Below are positions 12,301-21,445 of a DNA stretch of 64,000 nucleotides, in pieces. The position numbers and the translations under genes were made by a program. Within the stretch, counting starts at the first letter, position 1, and each line of letters begins with the position of its first letter. The stretch is from Casuarius casuarius (taxonomy: Eukaryota > Chordata > Aves > Casuariiformes > Casuariidae). Location of the stretch: contig PTFA01000197.1 of NCBI GenBank assembly GCA_003342895.1, forward strand, positions 124,001-188,000. The letters run 5' to 3'. The notes under the pieces are model-generated. The model had not been told where the DNA came from and did no database searches. It saw only the letters and a list, made by a program, of their open reading frames with translations.

Positions 12301-15300
12301 AGAGAAAAGCATGAATATAAGACTCCCAGGAAGCCAGACTGAGCAAAGAGGAAGACACCACTTGCTAGACCTTGCTGTGGAGGGAGAGAGCAGTGGTGTT
12401 TCATGCTGTGGGGCCAGGGAATCTTCTGAGAGCTCAAATGCATGAAAGCACTGCCAGAAATCTCTTCATCTCTCTCTCTTTGCAGCCCGATGTATTTTTT
12501 ATCTTGGTGTCGGGAAAGACTGGGACTGCTTTGGGTGGGCCTGTGAAGTACAGCACCAATGGAGAAGGGAAAGTGATTGGTCCCCAAGTCCACATCACCA
12601 GCCAGGGAGCCATCTACATCCTATTTGGTTTTGGTAAGATGCACCATGGCTCTCCAGTGCTTCTCCTTACTAGGAAAACATTAATTCTACCTAAAGTAGC
12701 TCAGAGCACCCCTGGGATGTCTCTACCATGCCTTCCACTGTAAAAGCTGGGAGTAGACAGTCTGGGAAAGAGTCTCACTGCCATGATATGGGAGAGTACA
12801 GGAGCACCAATACGGGCTAGCCTGGAATACCTTGGAATTTCCCAAAGCCAGCTCTGCCCATGGTGCATCATGCCAGAGAAATTCCAGCTCTGGGTTTTTC
12901 TTTGCCCTTGGCCATAACCCCAGTGATGCCAAGGACTCTCTGTGCTATTGGGGCATTCCCCTTTGCAGGCAAGACTCTTCATCTTTACTCTTCCTGACAG
13001 GTAATGTTCAAGCAGTTGCCCTGAGGGATATCTTTACCCAAGCCAGGAACCGGGACAGCTTCCCTGCAATGCTGCAGCAGGAGGAGCCAGAGTGGGAAAA
13101 GCGCAGATCTGTCAACCTGTCAGAGCTCATTGACATTTACAGGTAGGAGATGAACTCATCATCCTGCTTCTGCTAGGAGAGGAAGGGGAGAGTGGGCAAC
13201 TCCTAGTACTCCTAGAGATGGTCCCTCCTACTTTAATACTGCCCTTCTCATTGCCTGGTTGATATCAGTACTCCAGAGAGCCTGTTATTCCCTCCCTGTC
13301 CTGGTAGTTGTCCTACTGAGAGAAGTGCAGTGGATGATAAAAGGGAGTCCTTTGCTTCTCCAGCTCCTTGTTCCTTTTTTCTCCAGCTCCTTGTTCCTTT
13401 TTTCTGCCCCGTATGCATACCTGGAGGAAAAAAAGGTGTTCCCAGCTAATGGAGTCCCTTTGGGAAGTTTAGCCTGTGTACAGCATTGTGGGCCTAGATT
13501 TCCCAGCCCTTTCTCCTTTACTGCCAAGTTGTTGTCAATGTCAGCCTGGATAAGAGTAAAGGGAGCAAATGTGAACCCCCAAACTCCATGCTTTTTACAG
13601 TAACTCAGATGTTCAGAAGAACCCAGACCTGGATTTAACCCGCTTAACTGAGGAACACACATTAGGAAGCTCAGCTCTATCACTGGGGAAAGACAGTTGT
13701 CTCCAAGAATGATTCAAATCTTAGGTAGGATGAATTGCCATGTGCAAAGGCAGTTAGTGCTGAGATGTGCAGATACAAACCTAGGAGTACAGGAGTTTCC
13801 TTTCTCTTTTCCATTTCTACCAGTGGGGGTGTTGACTTCCTGCAGACAATGAAGGCATCTGACACAAACTGCAGCAACCTGCTTATCACCACCAAAGACA
13901 GCCTGATCCTGCTGCGGGGACAGGACCTGGAGCCCCACTGGATCCTGGAAATGCAGAACATTAGCAGGTTACATACTGGGGACTTTTTTCTTTCCTATTT
14001 CTTTCCATGTCTCCATTTTCTGTCTTTCACTGTTAAGCGTGTTGTCCTTAGAAAGCAATCAAGAAGAATTCTCCAAGACTGCAGAGAAATCTAAGAACTG
14101 GAGGTGTGCAGGTGCATCACTGTGCTAACAATGAGGGCAAGGGAGAGGGAGAGCAAGGAACAGATGGCTGGAAACCTTCTGAATTGTGTGCTTGTGAGTG
14201 ATCACAAATAAGGGGCTCTGTTCCGACACACAACATTAATGTCATGGCTACTGTAGCTCTAAGTTCAGGAGACTATTGGTGAATGATTCAGCCCACCTGC
14301 TGTTCATGGCTGCCAATTGCCAGCTCAGTGGAGAGAAGCAGTTGCATTAGGAACGTTAAGTGTTTAGAGAAAGTGTCTGAGTATGGCCCACAAATCTTAA
14401 CGTTCCTAGAAAGTTGAAAGTCAGCACTCTGGTGGCAGTCAGCACACAGTCTATATGCTAGATGCAAACCTTTAAATGGTATTGCTAGGCCTTGTCCTCG
14501 ACCTCTGATTTCGCACACGGAAATTAAGTAATTTGTTAGGTCTCATGGGTTGATACAGCTTGCCCAGTATTAGGTATTTGCAGAAGGCATTTGGGCATGG
14601 TAGAGGGAAATTATGTAGGAAACACAGTGCTTGCTTTGCTATCTGCAGGAAGGAAAACAGCTCTCAGCTGAGTGTTACCTAACTGGCAAAAGCGTCTGGA
14701 GGAGGAAGATATGGGATCTTCATTAAGCAAAAGAAATCATTGTCAAGTTAGATTTGATACTCAAGCAGATGCCCACTCTAATAGAGTTCCCACTTGAGGA
14801 CTCTAATATATGTCCCCAAAGAGTGTCCCCCACTCTTCAGGGGTAGGGGTGGGGGACATAAATAGTGGCCTTAGGAATGACTTGTGGCTAGTTGATCTTA
14901 TTATGGGTCAAGGAGATGGACTAAAAGTGTTTTTGGCCCAGAGTCTGCAGAGTTCTGGAGCGTGTGGGATCTAGTTTAAAGGGTGAGTGTGTACTGACTG
15001 AGCAAAGCCAGTACATACATACTGTAAAATCAGTTTTATGCATAAAATTTCTAAAGGGGCTCACTAATTAATTGGAAAATTTCTAGGGGTTCAAATCAAG
15101 AAGGGTTGAAAACTGCTTTTCCTGTTCCATTCACAGAATCATAGAATCACAGAACAGCTGAGGCTGGAAGGTACCTCTGGAGATCGTCGTGTATCATCTT
15201 CGTGTTCAAGGCAGGGTCAATTAGCACAGTTTGCCCAGGACCATGTCTAGTCAGATTTTGAATGTCTCCAAGGATGGAGACTCTACAACCTCTCTGGGCA

Positions 15301-18300
15301 ACCTGTACTCCAGGTTCCTGCATGCCAGCCCTGTTTTGGGCTGATTCCATGACCTCCCAAGGGACAGAGTACAACATGTGTACAGGAGGCGCCAGACAGG
15401 GGTTGAAAAGTAATTTAAAAAATTCTGTTGAAGGCCACTGTGCTAAAGTCCTCTACTGTATGTTTTTTTCTGAGTTAGGAAGGACAAAATCTGGCAGACT
15501 GAGATCAGCATAGAGAAGCAGAGAGGGCTGAGCATTTATTTTAGGATTTTTGAAGTTCTACTTAAGCAACACAGGCTAGGGGACAAATTCAGCTCAGGGT
15601 TGTCACCAGAGAGTCAGACAACAACATGGATACTTGAGGATGTCATACAGAATTGGTCTCTGCAATTTCTCCAGAGGGACAAAAATGCCAGAGGCATTTT
15701 GAAGTCACCAATGTGGCACTTAGTATGTGAAAGGGAAGTAAGCTGGACTGCAGACTGCAGAGCCTGAGCTGGCATTGGCGATAGAGTTAGCAACCTTGAG
15801 GCCTTTTCTGACTGGTGTTGGCCCTACTTAGGCCAGTGTGTAATCATATCTGCACAGATGCATGGGGGAAAAGGGCTAAGCTACGGTTTCTGGAAGGGCA
15901 GCTGGTTCCCCCAGATTTCCAAGCAGGGCTGTCCTTGTCATGCACGCAGCAGACTTCAGCACTCAAGCTGTTTACACTAGGGCGTATGTTTGGTTTCCAG
16001 TCGTACCAGGGAGTGGAATCAGACCAAGACCCCGGCACTTCCGAGGGAGTTCAGGCACTGGCACAGCTTCTTCCTATTCAAGAGGCCCAAACTGAGGTCA
16101 TCATCAGACAGAGCTTACAGAGCCAGCTGAGAGCTTCCTCCTTCCCTGGGTAAACCTGTTCCAACTACATTGCTCCAGCCAGGCAGAGCCCTGGGAACAG
16201 TCTCCAATAAAAACAACCTGACTGTTGCAGGTGTGCTGCATTTCCAGATAGCTTTTGACAACATCCCTGAAAGACCATAAAGGAGAGTCAGTAGTCACAA
16301 AGCAAGGGCAAAGTTCAGAGACCATGAAATCGGGTACGCAGTTGAAAATTGTTTTGTTAATGGATGTTTCAGATGAGAGAGGATTAATAGCAGGTTGTTA
16401 CTGCGGGGATTACAGTCAGGCAGGAGGTATTATTAGCTTTCTGGTCCATTCGAGAAAGTGCACAGGGGATCTGTCAGCTGATTGGTAGCATCTAAAATAC
16501 ATATGCTTTTCTGCATTCAGCCTGTGGGATCTGCCACTGATTGTAACCCCTAAGGGACAGGAGAAGTGTTACCTTAAGAGAGGTGTTTGTGTCCATAGTA
16601 TAGAGCTATCCACTTCCTTTTACCAGTGGAACACTTTCAAGCTATGGGAGTGTATCACGATATTGCCTTGAAAGCATTGGTACTGGTTGCCAAAGGGGTC
16701 TGGTTGCCAAAGGGGTCTGTAAAGCAAATAGCATTGTTTGATGCATTAAATATAAATAGTCAAGCCAATACTGTACTACAGCATTGATGTTCTGGAGCTG
16801 TTCTGGTGTACATATTTTAAAGTGGAAGCTGGAAAAATTGCAGGAAAGGGCTGGAAAAAGTGTTTTAGCATGGGAGATTTAAGTCATTGGGTTTAGATGA
16901 TCAAAGAGAAGCCTGAGAGGTGAGTTCATAAGCATGTATAAGTAATGGAAGCTAACAGGCATTTTAATCTTGCCATAGCAAGAACAAGTGCCTTTGAGTG
17001 GAATCCATTCACGTTCAAGAAAATAAAAAGGCAGCCGTGTTTCTGTGGCTGAGATTAATCATTAGAACTGGTTGTCAGGAGAAGTGGTGAATTCACCTCA
17101 TCTTTGTATTTCCACAGCAAGATTCATTCCTTTTTGGCTGATAGATCTATTCAAACTCAGCCTACTGATACTTGGTTAATTGGGTGAAATACACCAGTCT
17201 GTCATAAACAAGAGACATGGTCTGATGACCATGACCATCTTGGCCTAAAGTTTCTGATTCTGTGAACTTCAAAGAATTGTCTGTGCTTATTTAGAACCTT
17301 ATGTCCATCTGTGGTGAACTTGAGGAAGACAGAGATTAGATTCAGAAAGCCACAGGCAAGCAAAATGGTTAGAAAACAGTTATAATGAGATATATTCAAG
17401 TAATAGCATTATGTCACCCAGAAGGGAAAGAATGAGAGGGGACTTGATTAAAACTGCTTAAGGTTATAAAAAGGTTTGTACAACCACCAACAGTAAGCAA
17501 ACAAAAAATCATGGGCTGACATTAGTGCTGGGTATATTAAGAGCCACGTAACACAGCTAAGGCGGCCTGGGAAATACACTTCCAGCAAGAGGTAAAATCT
17601 GCCGATGAATTTTGAAAGTGTTGGGTATTTTTTTTATGACCACAGCAAAACTGTACAGATTCTCATGCTATGGAAAGAATAATACAGAGCCATGTCACAG
17701 AATGATAAACAGATGTCTAACCAGTGCAGCAAGGGATGCCTCCCCCACGGAGAACTCTGAAGAATGGCTAACAAGCACCATGGGCTGCTTGATCGTTTGT
17801 CACTTCTCCAATCCACCAACAAATGGCTCCTGCCAGTAAAAACAGTTCTTGGTGGATGAAAGATCTTATTTAGTATGGCAAATCCTGACTTTGTAAGAGG
17901 CAGAATGGAGGATGAAAGCAAGTGTGCTGTCTCAATCTGAAATCCTTGCTTTGCTGCCATGGGGCTAAGTGTTTCTTTGTCCAAATTTGCAGCCAGCCTG
18001 TCCCGGGTTACTTCGGTACTGACCAAACCCTAGACTTCATGCTACAAGCACAGACTGGAGATGGGAAGAAAAAGGTAAAGGGCTGTGGTGGTATAGGAGT
18101 GAGGGAGGTTGGGTTGAATGGTGTGATCATTCCCTACTCCTGTCTTCCCATTTCTGTGGCTGATACTGGTCACCATGTGGCCACAGTCATGACAGAGAAC
18201 GGCACAGACAGTGCCAGTGCAAGGGGGCTCTCTGTGCACTCACACCTAAACTCCTGTTAATGCTATGTCTCTTCTCTGCTTTGAGGTGGTGGTGATAGAT

Positions 18301-20470
18301 GGCAAATCAGGCCTCCCTGTTTGGAATCAAGAATTCCCATGGCAGAAGCAAGATCTCGATGCGCTGTCAGTGATGACTTTGGACAAGAAATCTGTTTTTC
18401 TCTTCTGGGCTGATGAAGCACAGTCTGTGTTACAAAGTTTGGTAAGCAAATGCCCTTTCTTCACTTTGAGGTTTCTCTGTGAGGCATGTGCTATCTCTGT
18501 CTTTTATTCTTAACATAACTGAACTTGAAACCTGCCATATGAGAGGACTGTCAGGGACATCTTGTCCTCTTGCTTTGACACTCTGACTTGTCTGAGTCTG
18601 CGCATGTGTGTTTGTATGTGAATTCTCCCCCAGAAAGCTTTATGGACAGAAAGTTTGCTTCCACAAAACAAGAACTTTCTGCAGGAATTTCAGGGTTTTT
18701 TAATGGACTGCTGAGATTTTCCTGTTGTAAATTTGTTCTCAGCCCCAGAGTGTTCCTTCTTCTCAGCACACAGGCACACAAGTCACAGTGGAGACCCAAA
18801 CTTCCAGACTCTAGCTTGGCCCATCAAGCTGGCTTTCACAGAGCCAGATCTCAACCTTGTCAGGCAGAGGCTGGGAAGCAAATTCTCTTTCAGAAAGAAA
18901 AGTTTGCAGGATTTCAGGTCTGTAAAACTGTTGGTCTTTTGATTGTCAGATCCATGTTAAGGCCACACAGTGTCAGAACGCTACTTTATTTCTTTCGCAG
19001 AGCTGGAATCCTGTTTACTAGCCAACTCTAACATTTCTGTCTCCTCTTCATTCCAACAGCAACCCAGTCCCAGAACCGAGCACCCAGGGTTGCACCACCT
19101 CTATCTCCTCCATCCTGTTTTTCCTACAGTCCTATTGGACCTCACCAATGCAACAGACAAAGTCATTGCATCAGCAGGTGAGTACAAATGGAGGAAAGAC
19201 TACATAGGCTCAAAGAAATACGGAAGGAGGGAGAGGGAGCTGTTAGAGACCGTGGGGTGTAGCTGTGCCTTTGAAGGTAGCACTCTAAGGTCCACCAAGC
19301 ATAGGCCAGCAACAGAAATCAGATTCGTCTTCCTCCTGAATTGTCCAACCCCAAGGCTGTAGTTTTGCAAATAGAAGACTTGCCAAGTTTCTTGCACATG
19401 TTTAAACACAGAAGGCTCTGAGCTTGATCTCCTGCATGTTTTACACCAGAGANATTCCCTTGCTTTCCATGGAGCTATCTATGATTTAACGCAGTGCATG
19501 AAGAATCACTATTAAACTTTTCTCATTCACCTCACATACATTTCTGCCTTTGTTGGCCAGCCCTTCCTGCTCTCTAGGACAGCAGCTGTGCCACTTCTTC
19601 CTCTCCATTTTTGAAAGGGGGGTCCAAAATATTTAAACACATGTATTTTTAGGAAAAACTAGATCTGGCTTTAACACCTATACAAATTTGTGCAGTCCTG
19701 GTTGGTTTCCTGCACTCCTTCTAAAGCAGTTCAGCCAACAGCTGGCCCATTTAGCATGGCAGGAGGTGAGATAAAAGGTCAGTTCATCTAGCACTGAGTG
19801 CTAGTGACACATCTAATCAAAACTGTATCAACAACACAGTTCAGTCAAGAGCAAATAGAAGATTGTTATTAGAGGGGTTTATTAGAAACTGTGATTTCTG
19901 AGGTCTATACAGATCATTCTGCTGTGGCAGGGGTGAACTGACTTCCCCATGCTTTGCCAATTTTCCTTTCTATATATATATATCTCCTATGTGAGACTCA
20001 GAAATGTCACCTGGAACCACAAACTTCTATTTCTGATCTACATTTCAGTTCATTTCAATTGAAAAAAAAAAACCTACCTTAAAACCATTTTCCCTGATGA
20101 ATGAAAGTATATGCAACTGGAGAATCAGACTGAATTCACCCTCAGTCCAGTGGGTGTTTTGGAAGAAAGAAATCATTCACTCCTCACCAATATTTTCTCT
20201 CCCTTTTCTGATGGACCAGTTGGAATTAATGATCTCCAGAAGGATGCATTTTACATCACTGTGACAACAACGGCAACCTCTGAAAAACAGCCAGGATTTT
20301 TCTCAGTCAGCAAGCTAGGCCTGAAGTGGGCCATGATGACTCAAGGCCGAATGGTGTGGTTAAACGACAACACCACCCCCAAAATCAGCCGTGGGGAAGT
20401 GAGACGATTTCTTGCCCGGCTGAAATTTGTTGATTTTCCTCACAAGGTGAGATTGTGCAGGAATCCCTGA
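298..20470 (+). CDS. FAM234B: FAM234B (KIAA1467), complete 12-exon coding sequence
   Basis: Coding exons: 298-334, 6054-6446, 7395-7493, 9978-10166, 11702-11832, 12486-12633, 13001-13142, 13824-13967, 17993-18074, 18286-18441, 19060-19177, 20220-20470. All introns are GT/AG, all phases agree, and the total is 1,890 nt (629 aa; the human protein is about 622 aa). The product starts [20 protein letters not shown] and follows mammalian FAM234B to its C-terminus. Domains seen: an acidic Ser/Asp-rich cytosolic tail (about 1-100, with DSDESEDD near 29-36), one membrane helix (about 104-124), then a large ectodomain with two DxNGDG/DxDGDG FG-GAP-like calcium loops (residues 154-162 and 265-273) and several N-glycosylation sequons such as N192. 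With no signal peptide and an internal anchor, a type II topology is inferred. The family is predicted to form a beta-propeller; its molecular role is not established. It converges on GSG1, as in mammals. Confidence 0.95.
3838..3920 (-). repeat. MIR-like SINE fragment
   Basis: The stretch around CTGGGCAAGTCAC, followed by CTCTCT and CAGTTTC blocks, resembles the reverse complement of the MIR tRNA-derived core (motif GACCTTGGGCAAGTCACTTAAC then CTCAGTTTCC). This would be an ancient amniote SINE in opposite orientation to FAM234B. The match is by eye and diverged. Confidence 0.45.
5785..5832. repeat. AT/GT microsatellite
   Basis: An imperfect run of TATATG, CATATATG and TGTATATT units lies in intron 1 about 220 bp upstream of exon 2. 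It is simple sequence with no gene content. Confidence 0.8.
6054..6446 (+). CDS. FAM234B: FAM234B coding exon 2 (residues 13-144): acidic tail and membrane anchor
   Basis: The acceptor is TTTCCTCAG|GAAAAA and the donor GGAGCAG|GTGAGA. This 393-nt exon, the largest of the gene, encodes the acidic cytosolic region (DSDESEDD, and a second acidic patch DPDSDVEV near 59-66) and the hydrophobic helix at about 104-124 ending [12 protein letters not shown], which is nearly invariant in the family. The open frame runs past the donor to a stop at 6583, but that extension is intronic. Confidence 0.95.
6447..7394 (+). other. FAM234B intron 2
   Basis: This 948-bp intron runs from GTGAGAAA to TGTTGCAG. 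No repeat or gene could be recognised inside it. Confidence 0.85.
7395..7493 (+). CDS. FAM234B: FAM234B coding exon 3 (residues 144-177): first FG-GAP-like loop
   Basis: Splice sites are GTTGCAG|GTGG and CATGG|GTAAGC, phase 1 on both sides. The exon encodes [20 protein letters not shown], containing a calcium-loop-like DVNGDGLPD (154-162) of the kind found in FG-GAP/integrin-type beta-propellers. A possible N-glycosylation sequon (NAS) lies near the end. Confidence 0.94.
7862..8045 (+). repeat. MIR-like SINE
   Basis: The order of blocks (CTATCTGCATTTTACTGGC, GGAAGTGGAGC, GACAAAGGTCACAGATGAG, then GATCCCTAGTCTAGTGTCTTGGC) follows the MIR consensus (CCATTTTACAGATGAGGAAACTGAGG, CCAAGGTCACACAGCTAG, CAGAGCCCGTGCTCTTAACC). 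It is an ancient tRNA-derived SINE in the gene's orientation. Confidence 0.6.
8844..8872. repeat. Poly-A plus (GA)n microsatellite
   Basis: A run of nine A followed by about eight GA units, ending GATA, lies in intron 3. It is simple sequence. Confidence 0.85.
9978..10166 (+). CDS. FAM234B: FAM234B coding exon 4 (residues 177-240)
   Basis: Splice sites are CTCTTCCAG|GTGTC and CCACAG|GTAAAG. The exon encodes a propeller-blade-like segment with [11 protein letters not shown] (sequon at N192) and [13 protein letters not shown], both close to mammalian FAM234B. Confidence 0.94.
10167..11701 (+). other. FAM234B intron 4
   Basis: This 1.5-kb intron is AT-rich in places. No repeat family or exon was recognised. 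The 160-aa open frame overlapping exon 5 upstream is an intron read-through. Confidence 0.8.
11702..11832 (+). CDS. FAM234B: FAM234B coding exon 5 (residues 240-283): second FG-GAP-like loop
   Basis: Splice sites are TTCTGCAG|GCAAGG and ACACAG|GTACAG. The exon moves the frame from phase 1 to phase 0. It encodes GKAIWTLN and then DVDGDGVGD (265-273), a second Asp-rich calcium-binding-like loop followed by IVVLAL, a beta-strand pattern typical of FG-GAP blades. Confidence 0.94.
11833..12485 (+). other. FAM234B intron 5
   Basis: This 653-bp intron ends in a pyrimidine tract CTCTCTCTTTGCAG. No other feature was seen. Confidence 0.85.
12486..12633 (+). CDS. FAM234B: FAM234B coding exon 6 (residues 284-333)
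   Basis: Splice sites are TTTGCAG|CCCGAT and GGTTTTG|GTAAGA. The exon encodes [19 protein letters not shown] and [10 protein letters not shown], which align directly with the human protein (FLLVSGRTG and GAVYILFGFG). Confidence 0.94.
12634..13000 (+). other. FAM234B intron 6
   Basis: This 367-bp intron, ending CTTCCTGACAG, shows no repeat or RNA gene. Confidence 0.85.
13001..13142 (+). CDS. FAM234B: FAM234B coding exon 7 (residues 333-380)
   Basis: Splice sites are CCTGACAG|GTAATG and TTACAG|GTAGGA (ends in phase 2). The exon encodes [11 protein letters not shown] and [20 protein letters not shown], one of the most conserved blocks of the family. Confidence 0.94.
13143..13823 (+). other. 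FAM234B intron 7
   Basis: This 681-bp intron contains a perfect 23-bp tandem duplication at 13358-13403. Nothing else was recognised. Confidence 0.85.
13358..13403. repeat. Perfect 23-bp tandem duplication
   Basis: The pyrimidine-rich unit beginning CTCCAGCTCCTTG occurs twice without mismatch (13358-13380 and 13381-13403) inside intron 7. Perfect identity suggests a recent slippage event. Confidence 0.9.
13824..13967 (+). CDS. FAM234B: FAM234B coding exon 8 (residues 380-428)
   Basis: Splice sites are TTCTACCAG|TGGGGG and ATTAGCAG|GTTACA; the donor is weaker than the others (GTTACA). The exon encodes [10 protein letters not shown] and [13 protein letters not shown], matching mammalian NCSNLLITT. 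Phase 2 on both sides. Confidence 0.92.
15128..15400 (-). mobile_element. CR1 non-LTR retroposon, 3' fragment
   Basis: The plus strand reads CAGAATCATAGAATCACAG followed by GGCTGGAAGGTACCTCTGGAGATC. This is the reverse complement of the avian CR1 3' end, with its terminal ATTCTATGAT-type repeats. The element is therefore on the minus strand and 5'-truncated, as is usual for CR1. The body (GGATGGAGACTCTACAACCT, CTCTGGGCAACCTG) is also characteristic. It is the youngest-looking CR1 in the window and the best pointer to a bird. Confidence 0.93.
16685..16718. repeat. Perfect 17-bp tandem duplication
   Basis: GGTTGCCAAAGGGGTCT is repeated twice head to tail (16685-16701 and 16702-16718) in intron 8. 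Confidence 0.9.
17415..17620 (+). mobile_element. Old CR1-like fragment
   Basis: The segment GAATGAGAGGGGACTTGATT, followed by TTATAAAAAGGTTTGTACAA, resembles the CR1 reverse-transcriptase 3' region in forward orientation (AGAGGTGACTTGATAGAGG, TATAAAAT). It is strongly diverged and its ends are indistinct. Confidence 0.4.
17993..18074 (+). CDS. FAM234B: FAM234B coding exon 9 (residues 428-455)
   Basis: Splice sites are AATTTGCAG|CCAGCC and AAAAAG|GTAAAG. The exon encodes [19 protein letters not shown], matching human SQPTPGYFTDDQTLDFLLQ. The frame goes from phase 2 to phase 0. Confidence 0.94.
18286..18441 (+). CDS. FAM234B: FAM234B coding exon 10 (residues 456-507)
   Basis: The acceptor is CTCTGCTTTGAG|GTGGTG (a GAG rather than CAG) and the donor AGTTTG|GTAAGC. 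It is an in-phase 156-nt exon. It encodes [15 protein letters not shown], a propeller-like DGxSGxxVW strand, and [13 protein letters not shown], conserved with mammals. Intron 9 before it is only 211 bp. Confidence 0.93.
18442..19059 (+). other. FAM234B intron 10
   Basis: This 618-bp intron ends TTCCAACAG. No repeats or genes were recognised. Confidence 0.85.
19060..19177 (+). CDS. FAM234B: FAM234B coding exon 11 (residues 508-547)
   Basis: Splice sites are TTCCAACAG|CAACCC and TCAGCAG|GTGAGT. The exon encodes [20 protein letters not shown], almost identical to the human segment, followed by a TNATDKV sequon. Confidence 0.94.
19178..20219 (+). other. FAM234B intron 11
   Basis: This 1.04-kb intron holds one ambiguous base at 19453 and a short (TA)n run near 19972-19983. 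The acceptor is TGATGGACCAG after a CT-rich tract. Nothing else was recognised. Confidence 0.85.
20220..20470 (+). CDS. FAM234B: FAM234B terminal coding exon 12 (residues 547-629)
   Basis: The acceptor GATGGACCAG|TTGGAA is followed by [30 protein letters not shown], and [17 protein letters not shown], the conserved FAM234B C-terminus. After the point where mammalian proteins end, the frame continues for about eight residues (HKVRLCRNP) to TGA at 20468-20470. A good donor-like AAG|GTGAGA lies at 20446/20447, so a spliced isoform cannot be excluded. Confidence 0.9.
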
Positions 20471-21130
20471 TGAAATCCAGGTGTTTAAAGAGATCAAATC
20501 TCTTCCCTATAGACACAGTTAGGTGCTTTTTATGGGGTGGGATACAAACAGACTATTTGCAAGATGACCACCCCTTTGGGATAAGCTGGATGGAGGCCTG
20601 GCTGTAATTTGGCAGTTGGACAAGGAGAGGACCTTAGAAAGAACCAGAGATGATGATCATAGGGAACTCAGAGACTCAGAGGGAACAGAGAGGTGGGACA
20701 TGGATTCCTTGTTTTGACCACGTGCAAACAAGGGTCCCCCCTGTGGTGATACGTAAGTTCAGTTGCTGACCTGTGAAGTACCACTTTTCTCTACCAGGTT
20801 GGATAGTAATGGGTTTTGGCTTTGTTTTTCTGTTTCCCTGTCCTTCTCCAGCTCTAGCCTGGTGATTCCTCAAGTTTCAGCTGGACATGTGGCCTGCAGG
20901 GTGGAATAGAGGAAGCTGCTCCTTGGGTCTCTATGAAAGTGCTGTGTAGAGGGAATGGGGGCTAAAAGCACTTCCACTCTCTTCAGCTCTCTGGGGAATG
21001 CTGATGGAGGCAGGTTTGTTCTAGACAGACCTGTCCTTTACCAGAAGAACCTTGTTCAGTGTTTGCCCCTGCATATGCCCTTCTTGCATGCTTCCTTCCA
21101 GGTAACATGGAAATGTGAATTTAGAATTTA

Positions 21131-21240
21131 CATATATACACACACATATATATACACACATATAAAGAATAGTGTGTGCATTTGTATATATATATGTATG
21201 TATGTACGTATATAACAATTTATATGATATATGTATATTT
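21131..21240. repeat. TA/CA/TG microsatellite
   Basis: An imperfect mix of ACATATATACACACACATAT, then GTATATATATATGTATGTAT-type units lies immediately upstream of the exon-12 duplicate. It is simple sequence; the short frames of Tyr/Ile/Cys here are artefacts. Confidence 0.9.
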
Positions 21241-21282
21241 TTTGTATGTTTAATTTATGAACAAGACTTAGGAAACCCTTTT

Positions 21283-21445
21283 TATGTCCGAACAGTATTC
21301 CCTGGCAGTCAAAAAAGCTCTAGGCCTGAGGTGGGCCATGATGGCTCAAGGCAGATGGTGTGGCTAAAGGACACCACCTGCTTTAATCTTTCTATTATTC
21401 GAGGGAAGGCTCTGCCTGGCTCCTATAGAGCTAATCTTGTCCACA
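21283..21445 (+). pseudogene. Decayed partial duplicate of FAM234B exon 12
   Basis: From 21320 the sequence CTAGGCCTGAGGTGGGCCAT parallels exon 12 from 20315 (CTAGGCCTGAAGTGGGCCAT), then ATGATGRCTCAAGG and ATGGTGTGGYTAAA, an offset of about 1,005 bp. About 55 bp are roughly 85-90% alike. Similarity continues more weakly into the GGGAAG and GCCYGGCT blocks and fades near the donor-equivalent position. A one-base deletion after CTCAAGGC breaks the frame and the acceptor is not recognisable, so it is a non-coding relic inside the 3' UTR. It covers roughly the 3' half of the exon. Confidence 0.85.

Larger units (their letters stand above)
13968..17992 (+). other. FAM234B intron 8
   Basis: This 4.0-kb intron carries a clear avian CR1 tail at 15.13-15.40 kb, a 17-bp perfect tandem repeat at 16685-16718, and an older CR1-like patch near 17.41-17.62 kb. 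No other exon was recognised. Confidence 0.85.

Noticed and set aside
21172..21218. Tyr/Ile/Cys-rich short frames
   Set aside because: Translation of the TA/CA microsatellite.
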